A stretch of 64,000 nucleotides of DNA from Plasmodium relictum (Eukaryota > Apicomplexa > Aconoidasida > Haemosporida > Plasmodiidae). The DNA lies in the NCBI RefSeq assembly GCF_900005765.1, contig NC_041686.1, positions 1-64,000 of the forward strand. Reading direction: 5' to 3'. The notes beneath the pieces are model-generated. The model saw only the letters and a program-made list of their open reading frames with translations. It did not search any database and had not been told where the DNA came from. A program made the translations under genes and the position numbers. Shown piece by piece: positions 1-10,927 of this stretch; position 1 is the stretch's first letter, and each line of letters opens with the position of its first letter.

Positions 1-1035
1 CTTTCGCAGTTGTTCGTCTCCAGAAAATCTAAGAATTTCACCTCTGACATCTGAATACGAATGTCCCCAAACTACTCCTATTAATCGTAACTAAGCCAAA
101 ATAAGAAAAAAGAACAAAAATTTTAGCTTGTTCAATTTTGTTATTCCATGCTGTAGTATTCAAACCCAGTTTTACCTGTTTTATAAACCGTCTGCTTTGA
201 ACACTCTAATTTACTCAAAGTAACAAAAAATTCTCATCACATAAAGCAACGAAGAATTTTTATAAAAGAACCTATTATATTTTTAACAATACATATATTC
301 AGAAATGTGGAAAATATAAGCCGAAGCACTATATTTAACACATATCTGATATTGTATTCGCTAATTATTGATTCTTTGAAATTCAACTACGAGCGTTTTA
401 ACTGCAACAATTTTAATATACGCTATTGGAGCTGGAATTACCGCGGCTGCTGGCACCAGACTTGCCCTCCAATTGTTACTTTAGGAAGTTTTTAAATTCC
501 TATCATTCCAATGGCAAAGCCAAAATTTGACCTTACCTTGTTATTTCTTGTCACTACCTCTCTTCTTTAGAATTGGGTAATTTACGCGCCTGCTGCCTTC
601 CTTAGATGTGGTAGCTATTTCTCAGGCTCCCTCTCCGGAATCGAACTCTAATTCCCCGTTACCCGTCATAGCCATGTTAGGCCAATACCCTAACATCAAA
701 AGCTGATAGGTCAGAAACTCGATTGATATACACTAAATAAAACAAAGTTTTATTATGTGTTACTTCTTTGTTATAATTCCTTAAGTTAATAACTTTTTTC
801 TTATAAGGCTTAACAAATACGTGTTCTACAGAACCTTTTTGGGGAACTGAAGAACAATCGTTCAAGTATTAGCTACAGCTTTTCCGTAGTTATCCTTATA
901 AAAAAAATGTCAAGTAGATTATAACTGTTTTAATGAGCCGTTCGCAGTTTCTATATAATAAATATATATATACTTTCACTTGCATGGCTTAATCTTTGAG
1001 ACAAGCATATGACTACTGGCAAGATCAACCAGGTT
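1..1035 (-). rRNA. 18S (small-subunit) ribosomal RNA, 5' half, cut by window edge
   Basis: Reading the minus strand from 1035 downwards gives the universal start of eukaryotic 18S rRNA (AACCTGGTTGATC followed by TTGCCAGTAG). Further in are the conserved blocks with GCCGCGGTAATTCC near 430-445 and GGTGAAATTCTTAG near 30-45. The variable loops are AT-rich as in Plasmodium. About 1035 nt of a roughly 2.1 kb gene is present and the rest lies off the left edge. The RNA is the core of the 40S subunit. Plasmodium has few, dispersed, stage-specific rRNA units rather than long tandem arrays; which type this is cannot be told from this half. I see no damage in the conserved blocks. The identity is certain; whether the unit is functional is not. 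Confidence 0.95.
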
Positions 1036-1197
1036 ACTATATATATTATTTATTAATACTTATATACTATGCAAAATAGGAAAATAATAACATAATAGAC
1101 TTATATTTTAAGGCTATTATATAATTATTTTAATTTCACATAGATTAAGTATAATAATAATATATTAATTTATAAATTATTTTATTAACATTTATAT
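849..1197 (-). repeat. Tandem 18S-leader repeat, copy 1 (part of the 18S gene and its upstream region)
   Basis: This unit consists of the first 187 nt of the 18S gene (849-1035) plus about 160 bp of AT-rich upstream sequence. It is followed head-to-tail by two near-copies. Copy 1 differs from copies 2 and 3 at a few upstream positions, for example around 1063-1075 and 1115. This is the copy that continues into the real 18S gene. Confidence 0.9.
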
Positions 1198-1549
1198 GAA
1201 GAACAATCGTTCAAGTATTAGCTACAGCTTTTCCGTAGTTATCCTTATAAAAAAAATGTCAAGTAGATTATAACTGTTTTAATGAGCCGTTCGCAGTTTC
1301 TATATAATAAATATATATATACTTTCACTTGCATGGCTTAATCTTTGAGACAAGCATATGACTACTGGCAAGATCAACCAGGTTACTATATATATTATTT
1401 ATTAATACTTACACTATGTAAAATAGGAAAATAATAACATAATAGACTTATATTTTAAGGCTCTTATATAATTATTTTAATTTCACATAGATTAAGTATA
1501 ATAATAATATATTAATTTATAAATTATTTTATTAACACTTATAGTTAAA
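1198..1549 (-). repeat. Tandem 18S-leader repeat, copy 2 (18S 5' fragment)
   Basis: The first 187 nt of 18S (1198-1384, 5' end at 1384) are repeated essentially unchanged together with the same upstream sequence. The fragment then stops and joins directly to the upstream end of copy 1. It cannot encode a full rRNA, but it carries any promoter or leader signals present in the repeated upstream segment. Confidence 0.9.
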
Positions 1550-1926
1550 TTCTACAGAACCTTTTTGGGGAACTGAAGAACAATCGTTCAAGTATTAGCT
1601 ACAGCTTTTCCGTAGTTATCCTTATAAAAAAAATGTCAAGTAGATTATAACTGTTTTAATGAGCCGTTCGCAGTTTCTATATAATAAATATATATATACT
1701 TTCACTTGCATGGCTTAATCTTTGAGACAAGCATATGACTACTGGCAAGATCAACCAGGTTACTATATATATTATTTATTAATACTTACACTATGTAAAA
1801 TAGGAAAATAATAACATAATAGACTTATATTTTAAGGCTCTTATATAATTATTTTAATTTCACATAGATTAAGTATAATAATAATATATTAATTTATAAA
1901 TTATTTTATTAACACTTATAGTTAAA
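1550..1926 (-). repeat. Tandem 18S-leader repeat, copy 3 (18S 5' fragment, slightly longer)
   Basis: The 18S 5' end lies at 1761. This copy reaches about 26 bp further into 18S than copy 2, including the stretch CTGTAGAA read on the minus strand. Its upstream part matches copy 2 almost perfectly up to about 1926, where similarity ends. The different inner breakpoints of copies 2 and 3 show that this is not a simple register repeat. Confidence 0.88.
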
Positions 1927-4900
1927 CTTTTGATGTTTTATTAAATTATTTTTTTAACATAAAATTATTTTTTATATTAGTATAATTTTATGAAAAAAAA
2001 GAATGTATCCAATGAATTAAAAAAAAAAAAATTTTAATTTTATTTATTGTGATACTTTTAATTTTAATACATTAACATTTTTACAGAATATAGTTAAACA
2101 GATTATCATTCAAACATTTGAATTTTCATTTACTTTTTATAAGAGCATAAATTGAAAATTATTTAGATTCACAAAACTTTATCCCTTTTAAAAAAGAAAA
2201 AATTTTAATGAGGTGGTTTATTATAAAAAATTTTATTATATGTTTATAAGATATTGGTAAATTAATAAAATTTTTACAGAGAATACTTTTATAAATTTAA
2301 TAAATTTTATGCTACAATACATTTGTATCACTCTTAACATGTAGAGATTTTATACATTTACATTATTTATTAATTTGAAGCAAGTATATTACGTAATAAT
2401 ATAAAGGAATTTTTGTAATATAATATGCTATAAAATGTCAATTAATTTTAAATTATTTTTATATGCATGCAAATGATGAAAATCATTAAAATATATATAT
2501 TCATGAAGTGTGATTTATATAGTATCTTGAATAAAAATATGTAGATCATATAAAAAAAATAAAATATGCATTTTTTTTTTTTAATTTATGTAATTACAAA
2601 CAAAATACGATTTCATAACTCTTAATATGCATAAATACTTGTATATATATATATGTATTACGTTAAATATATATTTTGACAAAGTAGTATATTATAATAT
2701 TTAAAAAAAGAAAATGAAGCAATATTTTGTTTATAATAATAGGCATAACACAATTTTTTTTAATTTACTTTTATAAAAAATTAGTGCGATATAATTTTGA
2801 CATATTGTAAAATTTTTATGTATATGTCATAAGAATATCTCAGATTATTCAAATATTGTAAAATATAATAATAGATATTATAATTTTATTTATTTAAAAT
2901 GAAATATATATGTATTAGCCACTTTTTTTCTTGATAAAAAAATTTAGTAGTTTAATAGAAAGTTTCCAATAGCAAATTTAATCAACTTTTTTCTTTCATT
3001 TTTATTTATTCTTTTCATTTTAAATTTATTTCTATAATTATGCAGAGATTCTAATTTTAAAGTATTAATTTACTGGAGAAATATAGATTATTATATAAAA
3101 ATTTACAAATAATATTTTATTTATATTACTTTATTTGCTTTACATGCATTTATTTATTTAATTTCTTAACTTCATATTATTTCTCATCAACAAATGTTAT
3201 TAATATTACTTTAGCATAACACATCTTCATTTATTTAAAAGTAGTTAGAATTGTCAGCATAACTTATTAATTATTATTTTATACTTTTAATTTTAACTGA
3301 TATGATTTTTTTCATCATAATTATCATAATAATATTCATGCATATATTATTCATTTTTCATATTTTCAAGCATATCATTTTTGTCACCATTCTTATAGTT
3401 TTCGTCATTAGTATACCATATATTGTCTTTATAGTAATAGTATGTCGCACTACAATAATATTTATTATATCATATAAAATATCGCATAAATACTGCCTTT
3501 AATTTTTTTTTATATATGTTATTTTTTTTAGGGTTTTTGGATATCCTTATATTTATTATTATTAAAATTAATTTATTATGTAATTTAAATTATACAAACT
3601 ACCTAATTATGTATAGTTTCATAATTAAACTACTGTAAATATTAAAGATTTTTAAATTGAGACAATCATTTCCTTAAAGAATAAAAACAATTCAGCAATT
3701 AAATTTAAGAAGACATGGGCTATTTTTTAAGAATTAGTTCATGATTTTACTATTTTTAGAACAATTTTGTTCTTCATTAATAGCTTTGACTTATTTTTGT
3801 TCTAAACGTCAGATATCTTTTTGATGCATTAATTTCATTTCTTATAAGTACTTTTACTAGTTAAGACTATCCTTCCTTATTACCTTCTTTTCAAATCTAC
3901 ATGATATATGTATTTATTTAACATCTTTAAATTTAAAAATATTTCATGTATTAATATTTACTATAATATTTAACCCTCTTTTATTCTTTTTAAAAAAATA
4001 CATACTTTGGCATGTTTTTAATATTTAATTATTTTTTTTTTTTTATATATATATATAAAACGTTAACGATTAATTCTAATTATCACCTAACTCAAAATAG
4101 CAATTAAGTATAATACAAAAATGTCATATTTGAACTTTCTTCAAAGTATATATATGTAAATTATTATTAAGATAATAATCATAAATTGACAATTATAACT
4201 TTTAAAATTTTTATAATTATACTTAAGGCATCCATTTTATTTTTTGAAATATGTTAATATATTATTCTTAACATTTATTTATGGATACAAGTTTAAATTA
4301 TTCTTTTATTTGCTTTTGATACCTTTTTTTAATTTCACACTTCCTGAGTTAATATATATAATATATTTATACTTATTATTTTCACTTAAGACATAAAACA
4401 TCATTTTTTTATGATTATTTTTCTCAATTTTCAACTATAAGTTTTTAATAAAGAACAATTTTTGTCTAAAATATGTTAAATTTATTAAAATGTAAAAGTT
4501 TCCAAAATTATAATTCAACTATGTAGTATCAATCGTGCATTTAGTAAATACATACTTGTATTTTCCTACAAAATCTTCTTTAAATATTATTTTAAAAAGA
4601 TAAAAATTATATTATAATCGATTTATTAAATTATATTATAAGCTTTTTTTTCTATTATTCAGAGTAAAAAAAAATTTTTCTTTCTCAATTTCTAAGATTA
4701 CTTAAATTTCCCTTACTCTAATTGTAGTCATCTTTAAAATTTTCATTTACAAAAAAAAAAAATAAAATCTTGATTTCTATCATAAAAATAAAAAATAACT
4801 TATTTCTTGCCTCATCGAGACTTCTTTAGGTATCTATCGGTTTAATGCATTAAGATGTGATAATAATAGAGCATATTTTATTTTACATCCTTTAATATTT

Positions 4901-4950
4901 TCCTAAGATTTTGAAAAAGGTTAATGAATTTTGTTGTTAAACATGTTACT
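1927..4950. other. Gene-free subtelomeric sequence
   Basis: This 3 kb stretch is AT-rich with no intact gene on either strand. It has fewer long homopolymer runs than the core intergenic regions. The only coding-like patch is at about 3240-3500 on the minus strand (separate entry). No telomere repeat array was seen; the single TTTAGGGTTT-like string near 3525 is not an array. Confidence 0.6.
3240..3500 (-). pseudogene. Possible decayed coding fragment, Tyr/Asn/Asp-rich
   Basis: The minus strand here reads as a Tyr-, Asn-, Asp- and Lys-rich chain interrupted by stops, with runs such as YCSATYYYYKDNIWY. That composition is typical of Plasmodium coding DNA. The hydrophobic plus-strand frame at 3302-3502 is only its antisense shadow. 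No family is recognised. It could be a remnant of a subtelomeric gene, or chance in A+T-rich DNA. Confidence 0.25.
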
Positions 4951-4999
4951 CCATTTATTAAGAAATAAAAGAATGATCCTGTAAATAAAATGCTTCCTT

Positions 5000-6200
5000 G
5001 GCTTTCTTAATAATTTAAAGATCATTTGTCTCTATTTATACTTTTATTTTTTTAGTTATTTGTAGATAAAGAAGAAATATTACTCCTTTCATAAGTATCA
5101 ACATAATCCTTAAGCTTCCATGCTGAAGAAGCAATTATTATCCTTCTTCTTTTATCTGTTATATGGATTAAGCCTTTAAGTTGAGACTTGCAAATATGTT
5201 TGATTGCATTACCCGACAATTTAATGTGCACAAGGTTGATATAAATTTCTTTACCTACATAATAAAAAGATATGGTTTTTAAATTTTTATTTTTAATTTT
5301 ACTCATTCATTAGAGCAGACAAAGAGGATTGTATTGTATATTATAACTATAAGGTTTCATTTTATTTCTTTCGTATTCAAATAGTTCATAAGATAAAATA
5401 ATACTTACTTTGATAATTATGTATTCATATTTATTTTCTCTTTAAATTTATTTAAATCTTTATATGCTTTCTTCGACAAGTAATTCAAATAAATAATTAT
5501 CATTTCAAGAGATTTTTTGGTAATATTTCCGAAAAATCTCGATATATTTACAGCCAATTATAAACACAAAAAATATATCTCTTCTATGACACTGTTAAGG
5601 GTATAAATTAGTATAGAAGCTTGTACCATTTATTCAAAAAAAACTCTTTTCCTCAAAAACTATTTTAAGTATATAATCTAGACATTTGTGAAAATTTTCA
5701 TTGATAACATTTCCTTGAAGTTAATTTGCTCTAGTAATATAAAATTTTATTTTCAATTGTTTAATTATATAATTTTGAAATTCCTGATTCATATCAATCC
5801 TATTAAATAAAATTAAATTCATTTGGGAAAACAAAAAATAGGAACTTATATTTTTCCAAATATATTAATGTTTCTGAAGCAATAGGATATTTCTCTGCTA
5901 CACCCATTACCATACAATATAAATAATTATTAATTTTACCCGTATAAAATATTATTTCTTTTCTATAATGTGGGATTCATAATATGTAATGAAATAATAT
6001 CAAATACTTTTGGTTTAGATGTTGTCTGATTTCTATTAAGCTTAAATCTATTATTATTTATAAATTGGCAAACTAAATAATTTGTAACAATTTTCTTTAT
6101 CTATTACTATAGAAATGATACTAGAAATATATTTAAATTTTCTTCAGCATTTTGTTTTACCTACGTTTCTTTTCAAACATGCTATTATATAGCACAAATA
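5000..6200 (-). mobile_element. Broken Ty3/gypsy-like LTR retrotransposon, integrase region (fossil)
   Basis: Read on the minus strand, translations in this interval resemble a retroviral-type integrase core, with a D..EF-type segment followed by a helix-rich region. An 84-codon open stretch at 5052-5306 sits where the C-terminal tail of the polyprotein would be expected. The element is clearly broken, with many interruptions, and looks old. Reverse transcriptase and capsid parts were not recognised with confidence, although coding-like minus-strand sequence continues patchily to about 7400. No LTRs could be delimited, so the ends given are approximate. Ty3/gypsy elements are known from avian Plasmodium genomes. 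Confidence 0.45.
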
Positions 6201-9200
6201 CTAAATCATTACTACAGTTTTATGCTGTGTATGGTCTTCATGTTTATAATGAATAGAAAAATTATCTCTCCACATTACGAATCCTGGTAAATTAAATTTA
6301 TATTCTAGAAATACATATACAATATCATAATAATACGAAACGGAATATGAATTTCATATTTGCAGGGAAATTCTTTATAGTTTTATTAAATTGTTTGTTC
6401 AAACAATTCTGTACATCACTGAACAAACAAATTAATAAAAAGCATGCATAGTAATTCCTAATGGTTTTATTTGTTATAATATCAGTTAAAATAAATTATT
6501 AATTATTAATTATTTCTAATAGATAATATCAACTTTAAAGTTTATTTATCGTTTGAGTTAATATAAACACTACAAAGTTATTATTACGAACTAAAGAATA
6601 TATATCACATAAAAAAAATTATATATTTTTTTTTAAGAAAATATAAAAAGAAAAACTAAACAAAATTTATTATTTATATACCCTCATATTTTTACATTAA
6701 TTTTTTTAACCTTTTTTTTTTTTTTTTTTTGCGTAACACGCCAAATTAAAAAAATTATTCTTCAAAAAAGAAAAATTATTACTTTTTCTCTTTTTTGCTA
6801 TTTTGCAAGTTTTTTTTTCCTACGTTCATGTTATTTAAAGTTGCACAATGTAGTGTATGTTTTTTAATGTATATATTCTCTTAGCATGCAATACATGCAC
6901 AAATGAGTATTAATTTATTATTTATTTTGTGCTATCATTTAGAATAAGTCGATAATACTATTTATTAATCAACTTTCTAAATTATTATTAGTATATCGAT
7001 TATATATTATGTTTATAGAATACATTTCTACATTTGATAATATGCAATCAGAATTCCTTGTTTTTTATCTAATTCCATAATTTATATCATAACATATATA
7101 AAAATGTTATTTTTTTAGTATAACTATTAGTATTTTACTTTTCATATTGTTCTTAGTTATTTTTTTAGAATAATTTCATAGATCTAATTATATTAAATTA
7201 TTTGGTTCATCAAACAATAAGAAATTATAAACATATAACTTCAAATCTTTAATAAATGAAATTGTGGATTCTGAAGCATTAGTCTTCTTATTAGAATTAA
7301 TGAACTTTTTCACTTGTAAAAATTTTCCATTTTGACCCTTGAATACAAATTTAGTTAGCTTAATTTTGCAACTTCTAACTATTAGTTATGTATGTATACA
7401 TTAATAATTCTATAAAATATGAATAAGTTTTTGTAAAAAAAGCTTTATTATCTTACATACTTCAACTTTAGATAATTTTAGTATATTCACTTTTACTTAA
7501 AAAACTATAAACTAAATGAAATATATTTCCAAAGAATTTTCATTAAAATCAGATAATCAATAGGAATTTTATCTTAGCACTATTTTTTTCTTTTAGAACA
7601 TTAATTTATTAAATTCAAATATGTTAGCAAACATATTTAAGTTTCTCTACTTCTCAATACATTATGATATTTTTATAGAATACAATTTAAAAGTAGTATG
7701 ATTTACTTAATCGTATGTTTCTCACTTCATAATGAATCCAAAGATTGCAAATTTAATCGTTAATTATATGCTATACTTATGGATGATATTATTTATTGAG
7801 TCATCACAACTTAAAAAAAAAAAAATTAAGATAATAAAATGCAAAAAATAAAAATATTACTATTTGATAGTTTTACTTTTTTTATAATATAGAAATAATT
7901 CATCACCTAATTCATAAATATCAAGTAAAAAAATTTTTTTTATTTGCTCTTAAAATTTTTATCTTTGATTACAATAAAAAAAGATTCTAATATTTAAAAA
8001 TTAATTTAAAAAACATATTTATTTTATAATTTAGGCTTTTAAAAACCCTCACATTTATCTAGTATTTAAATATATATGAATGCTATGCACATGCACCTAT
8101 TTGTTCTTTTGTGTACATCTAAGTAGTATCTTAATATCATAAAAAAAATGTTGGTAACTCTTTTTTTAACTAGTTTGTTAATTTAATAAATTAAAATGAA
8201 AAGTAGAAAAATAAAACAAATCATCCTTTAATATTTAATAATTATTTTCTCATAAAAAAAATTTTTTTTCTCTCTAATTAATTGATATAATTTGATAAAA
8301 AAAACCATATTATAATAATTATCAATGGATCATATCAATATTTACTATGTTAATGGTTGAAAAATATAGAAAAAAAATTATTAAATTTTATTAAGATTCA
8401 ATCTCTTATTTTTTTATTATTTTACCTTTTTTTATTTTATTATATCTTTAAATTTCTTAAGTAATTTTAAAACATATATTTTGTAATTATAGATCTCTAA
8501 AAAATCACTTTTATATCCTACTTTTTAAATTTTAACGCTACAAAAAAAAAAAAAATATAAAATACTTATATAGAAAGTTAATTTTAATAAAATCATAATC
8601 CACTATATAAGCAGAATTTTATTGCAAAATATTTTTTAAAAATTAAACCATGTAGTATTTTATCAATAAAATATCAACTATTGGGTGATTAGGAATATAA
8701 AAATAAAATTCATTTTGTACATCGAATTATTCTAATATTTAAGAGAAAGTACATAAATATGATATTTAACTGATAATAAAGCATAATTTCTGAATTCATT
8801 ACAGAAGTGTAGAAAGAACAACTTAGTATATTACTATGTATATAAAAAATAATTTTTAAATAATCACCTCTTAATTAACATTACTATAGAATATTTGTTA
8901 AAAATTTATACACTACAACAATGCTTGAGGTGAACAAAAAAAAAAAAAAAATAATAATAATCACTCTATTGCTAAATTATTTAGATTGACGAATTATTAA
9001 AAAATTATTAAGGAAACTTAAAAGTGAAACTCTTTATAAGTCAATTTTGAAAAGATAGTGTTAAAATTTTCTTACGAATTATTATGATGAATTAGCTACA
9101 TATGTTTGATTTACTATATATTTCTAAATATTTTGTAGAGAAACAATTCTGACTTTAAAATTAAAAAAATTTATATTATATCATATTCTATCTGCACCTA

Positions 9201-9571
9201 TTGAGCTTCCATTTTTACTTATATTGTTTTACTTTTTCTCAAAATGTTGAAACATAAATTTTATTATTCATTTCATTATTGTAACAGATTCATCAAAATA
9301 AAAATATCTGCCAAACAATAACCATATATGGGTTATTCATTATTTTTTATGAACATTTAAAAACAATTTTTTTTTTTTTTTTTTTAAAATAATAACAATT
9401 TTTTTGAATATTATACCAGAGTATTTTTTATAATTGTCATTCACCCTCTTTAATTTTTTTTTCTCCCATATAAATAATTTTATCTCTTTTATTTTGAGTT
9501 AATTTTTTTTTATTATTTTTTTAAATAAATTTCTTTAAATTTGATTTGTTTGCTTTTAATTCCCCGTATAA
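6201..9571. other. Gene-free subtelomeric sequence, possibly more element remains
   Basis: No intact gene is visible. The part near 7195-7390 has a coding-like minus-strand composition and could belong to the same decayed element as 5000-6200. From about 7800 onward poly(A)/poly(T) tracts become frequent. The last few hundred bases are T-rich on the plus strand and form the upstream region of the EGF-domain gene at 9572. Confidence 0.5.
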
Positions 9572-10927
9572 ATGCCTCCCATTATATTGTGGATATTAAC
9601 ATTCTTTTTTTTTTTTAAATTATTATTATGCAGCTTAATAGCTTCAAATTTAACAGAACCAGAAGATACAGATTTTAAAATTATTTATGAGTCGCATTCA
9701 AGACATTTGATTATTACAAGTAAAAATCAGGAAACCTGTAACAGTACTTACTATATAAACGAACAATGTAAAATCATTGATTCTCATATAGAAATAAGTA
9801 AGAATAATACTGAATTATGTTTAAATAAAAATAAATGTTCTTACATTGAAAAATATATATTTGAAACTGTTGGGATAGGCATAGCTTCTGAGGAAGATTT
9901 TTCCAAAGAACTTCCTTGCAATAATGAAAATGATAAAACAAAGCATGAATGTAATAAGGAATTATACATAAATGAAAACATAAAATGTATGTGTTGTAAA
10001 AAAGATACACCATATATTACTACAGATGAAGCATATAAGAATGCACACACAAAATGCTTAAATTATAATCAATACACTTTCAGTGAATGCAAATGCTTAC
10101 TAAAATATGATACAAATGATGATAATATAACTACAAATAAATGTGAAAATTTCACATGTAGAGGAGGTTTATGTACACTTAAAGTAAATGGAGAACCATT
10201 TTGTTCTTGTTTTGATAACTATTATTTTGATAAAAATAAAAATGAATGCAAGAGGCATGAAGAAATAAGACATAATACTCAATTTAATGAAAATGAAATT
10301 ACTCCTTCTAAAGTATATAATACATCTATGCCTTCAACTGATGGATTTCTATTCAATAATAATAAAAAGAATCCTCCTGGATTTTTTTTCCTTGACGATG
10401 ATAAGAGCATATTAATAATTAAGAGAAAAAAAGAAGAAAAAGAATCAGATAGTTTACATACTGAAGAAGAAAAAGAAACAGGTAGTTTACATACTGAAGA
10501 AGAAAAAGAAACAGGTAGTTTACATACTGAAGAAGAAAAAGAAACAGATAGTTTACATACTGAAGAAAAAAAAGATAAGAATGAAACTTCCGAAAAAATA
10601 GATAACATAGAAGAATCAGTTTGTCTTAGAATTGAATGTTTTAGTGACCTTAAAAAACCTAAATGCTTTTGCTTAAATAGGAAAGGAGAAAAGATTGGAC
10701 ATAACATCTTTGATGTTTCTAATATAAACATTTGTACTCTTAATAACATAATTTGTGATAATGGGAAATGCAATAATTCATCAAAAAAGGATTATTTAGG
10801 TTGTATTTGTGATCAAAATTACATATATGATAAGGACTTAAAGGTTTGCATTAGCTTTTCTTTAAGAACATTTTTAAATTTTATACTTGCTATTATAATA
10901 TATATTGTAATGTTAATTATAAATTGA
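9572..10927 (+). CDS. EGF-domain surface protein, P25/P28-like, probably GPI-anchored
   Basis: This is a single-exon protein of 451 aa. Residues 1-25 form a signal peptide with a Phe/Leu core. Cys-rich modules follow to about residue 228; the last fits an EGF domain (CENFTCRGGLC, then CSC, then a final C), very like the third EGF domain of P25-family ookinete proteins. Residues about 230-350 are a charged, repeat-bearing insert with four 11-residue units (SLHTEEEKET type). A second Cys-rich part includes an EGF-like module (CDNGKC, then CIC). The last 22 residues are hydrophobic, ending the chain as in GPI-anchored P25/P28. The protein probably sits on a parasite surface. Its subtelomeric position and repeat insert suggest a fast-evolving or lineage-specific member. 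The family link is inferred from Cys spacing; stage and function are unknown. Confidence 0.8.
   Translation: MPPIILWILTFFFFFKLLLCSLIASNLTEPEDTDFKIIYESHSRHLIITSKNQETCNSTYYINEQCKIIDSHIEISKNNTELCLNKNKCSYIEKYIFETVGIGIASEEDFSKELPCNNENDKTKHECNKELYINENIKCMCCKKDTPYITTDEAYKNAHTKCLNYNQYTFSECKCLLKYDTNDDNITTNKCENFTCRGGLCTLKVNGEPFCSCFDNYYFDKNKNECKRHEEIRHNTQFNENEITPSKVYNTSMPSTDGFLFNNNKKNPPGFFFLDDDKSILIIKRKKEEKESDSLHTEEEKETGSLHTEEEKETGSLHTEEEKETDSLHTEEKKDKNETSEKIDNIEESVCLRIECFSDLKKPKCFCLNRKGEKIGHNIFDVSNINICTLNNIICDNGKCNNSSKKDYLGCICDQNYIYDKDLKVCISFSLRTFLNFILAIIIYIVMLIIN
10448..10579 (+). repeat. Four 33-bp in-frame tandem repeats in the EGF-domain gene
   Basis: Units start at 10448, 10481, 10514 and 10547. 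Each encodes (D/G)SLHTEEEKET or a close variant, and the last unit diverges. The 33-bp period keeps the reading frame, so the repeat number can vary between isolates without breaking the protein. Confidence 0.95.

Noticed and set aside
307-865. Short open frames on both strands inside the rRNA segment
   Set aside because: They lie within conserved 18S sequence and have no coding meaning.
2461-2473. TGCATGCA-like string as an ApiAP2 binding site
   Set aside because: A single short motif in gene-free sequence; similar strings occur by chance and no target gene is adjacent.
3520-3540. Telomere-like TTTAGGGTTT string
   Set aside because: A single occurrence with no tandem array, so it is not a telomere or interstitial telomere tract.
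7765-7790. Plus-strand text resembling the LMDDI part of a reverse transcriptase active site
   Set aside because: It lies on the opposite strand to the integrase-like region, and no supporting reverse transcriptase blocks were found around it, so it is probably chance.
10279-10773. 164-codon minus-strand frame opposite the EGF-domain gene
   Set aside because: It is an antisense shadow created by the in-frame repeats; the plus strand has a signal peptide, Cys modules and an anchor.
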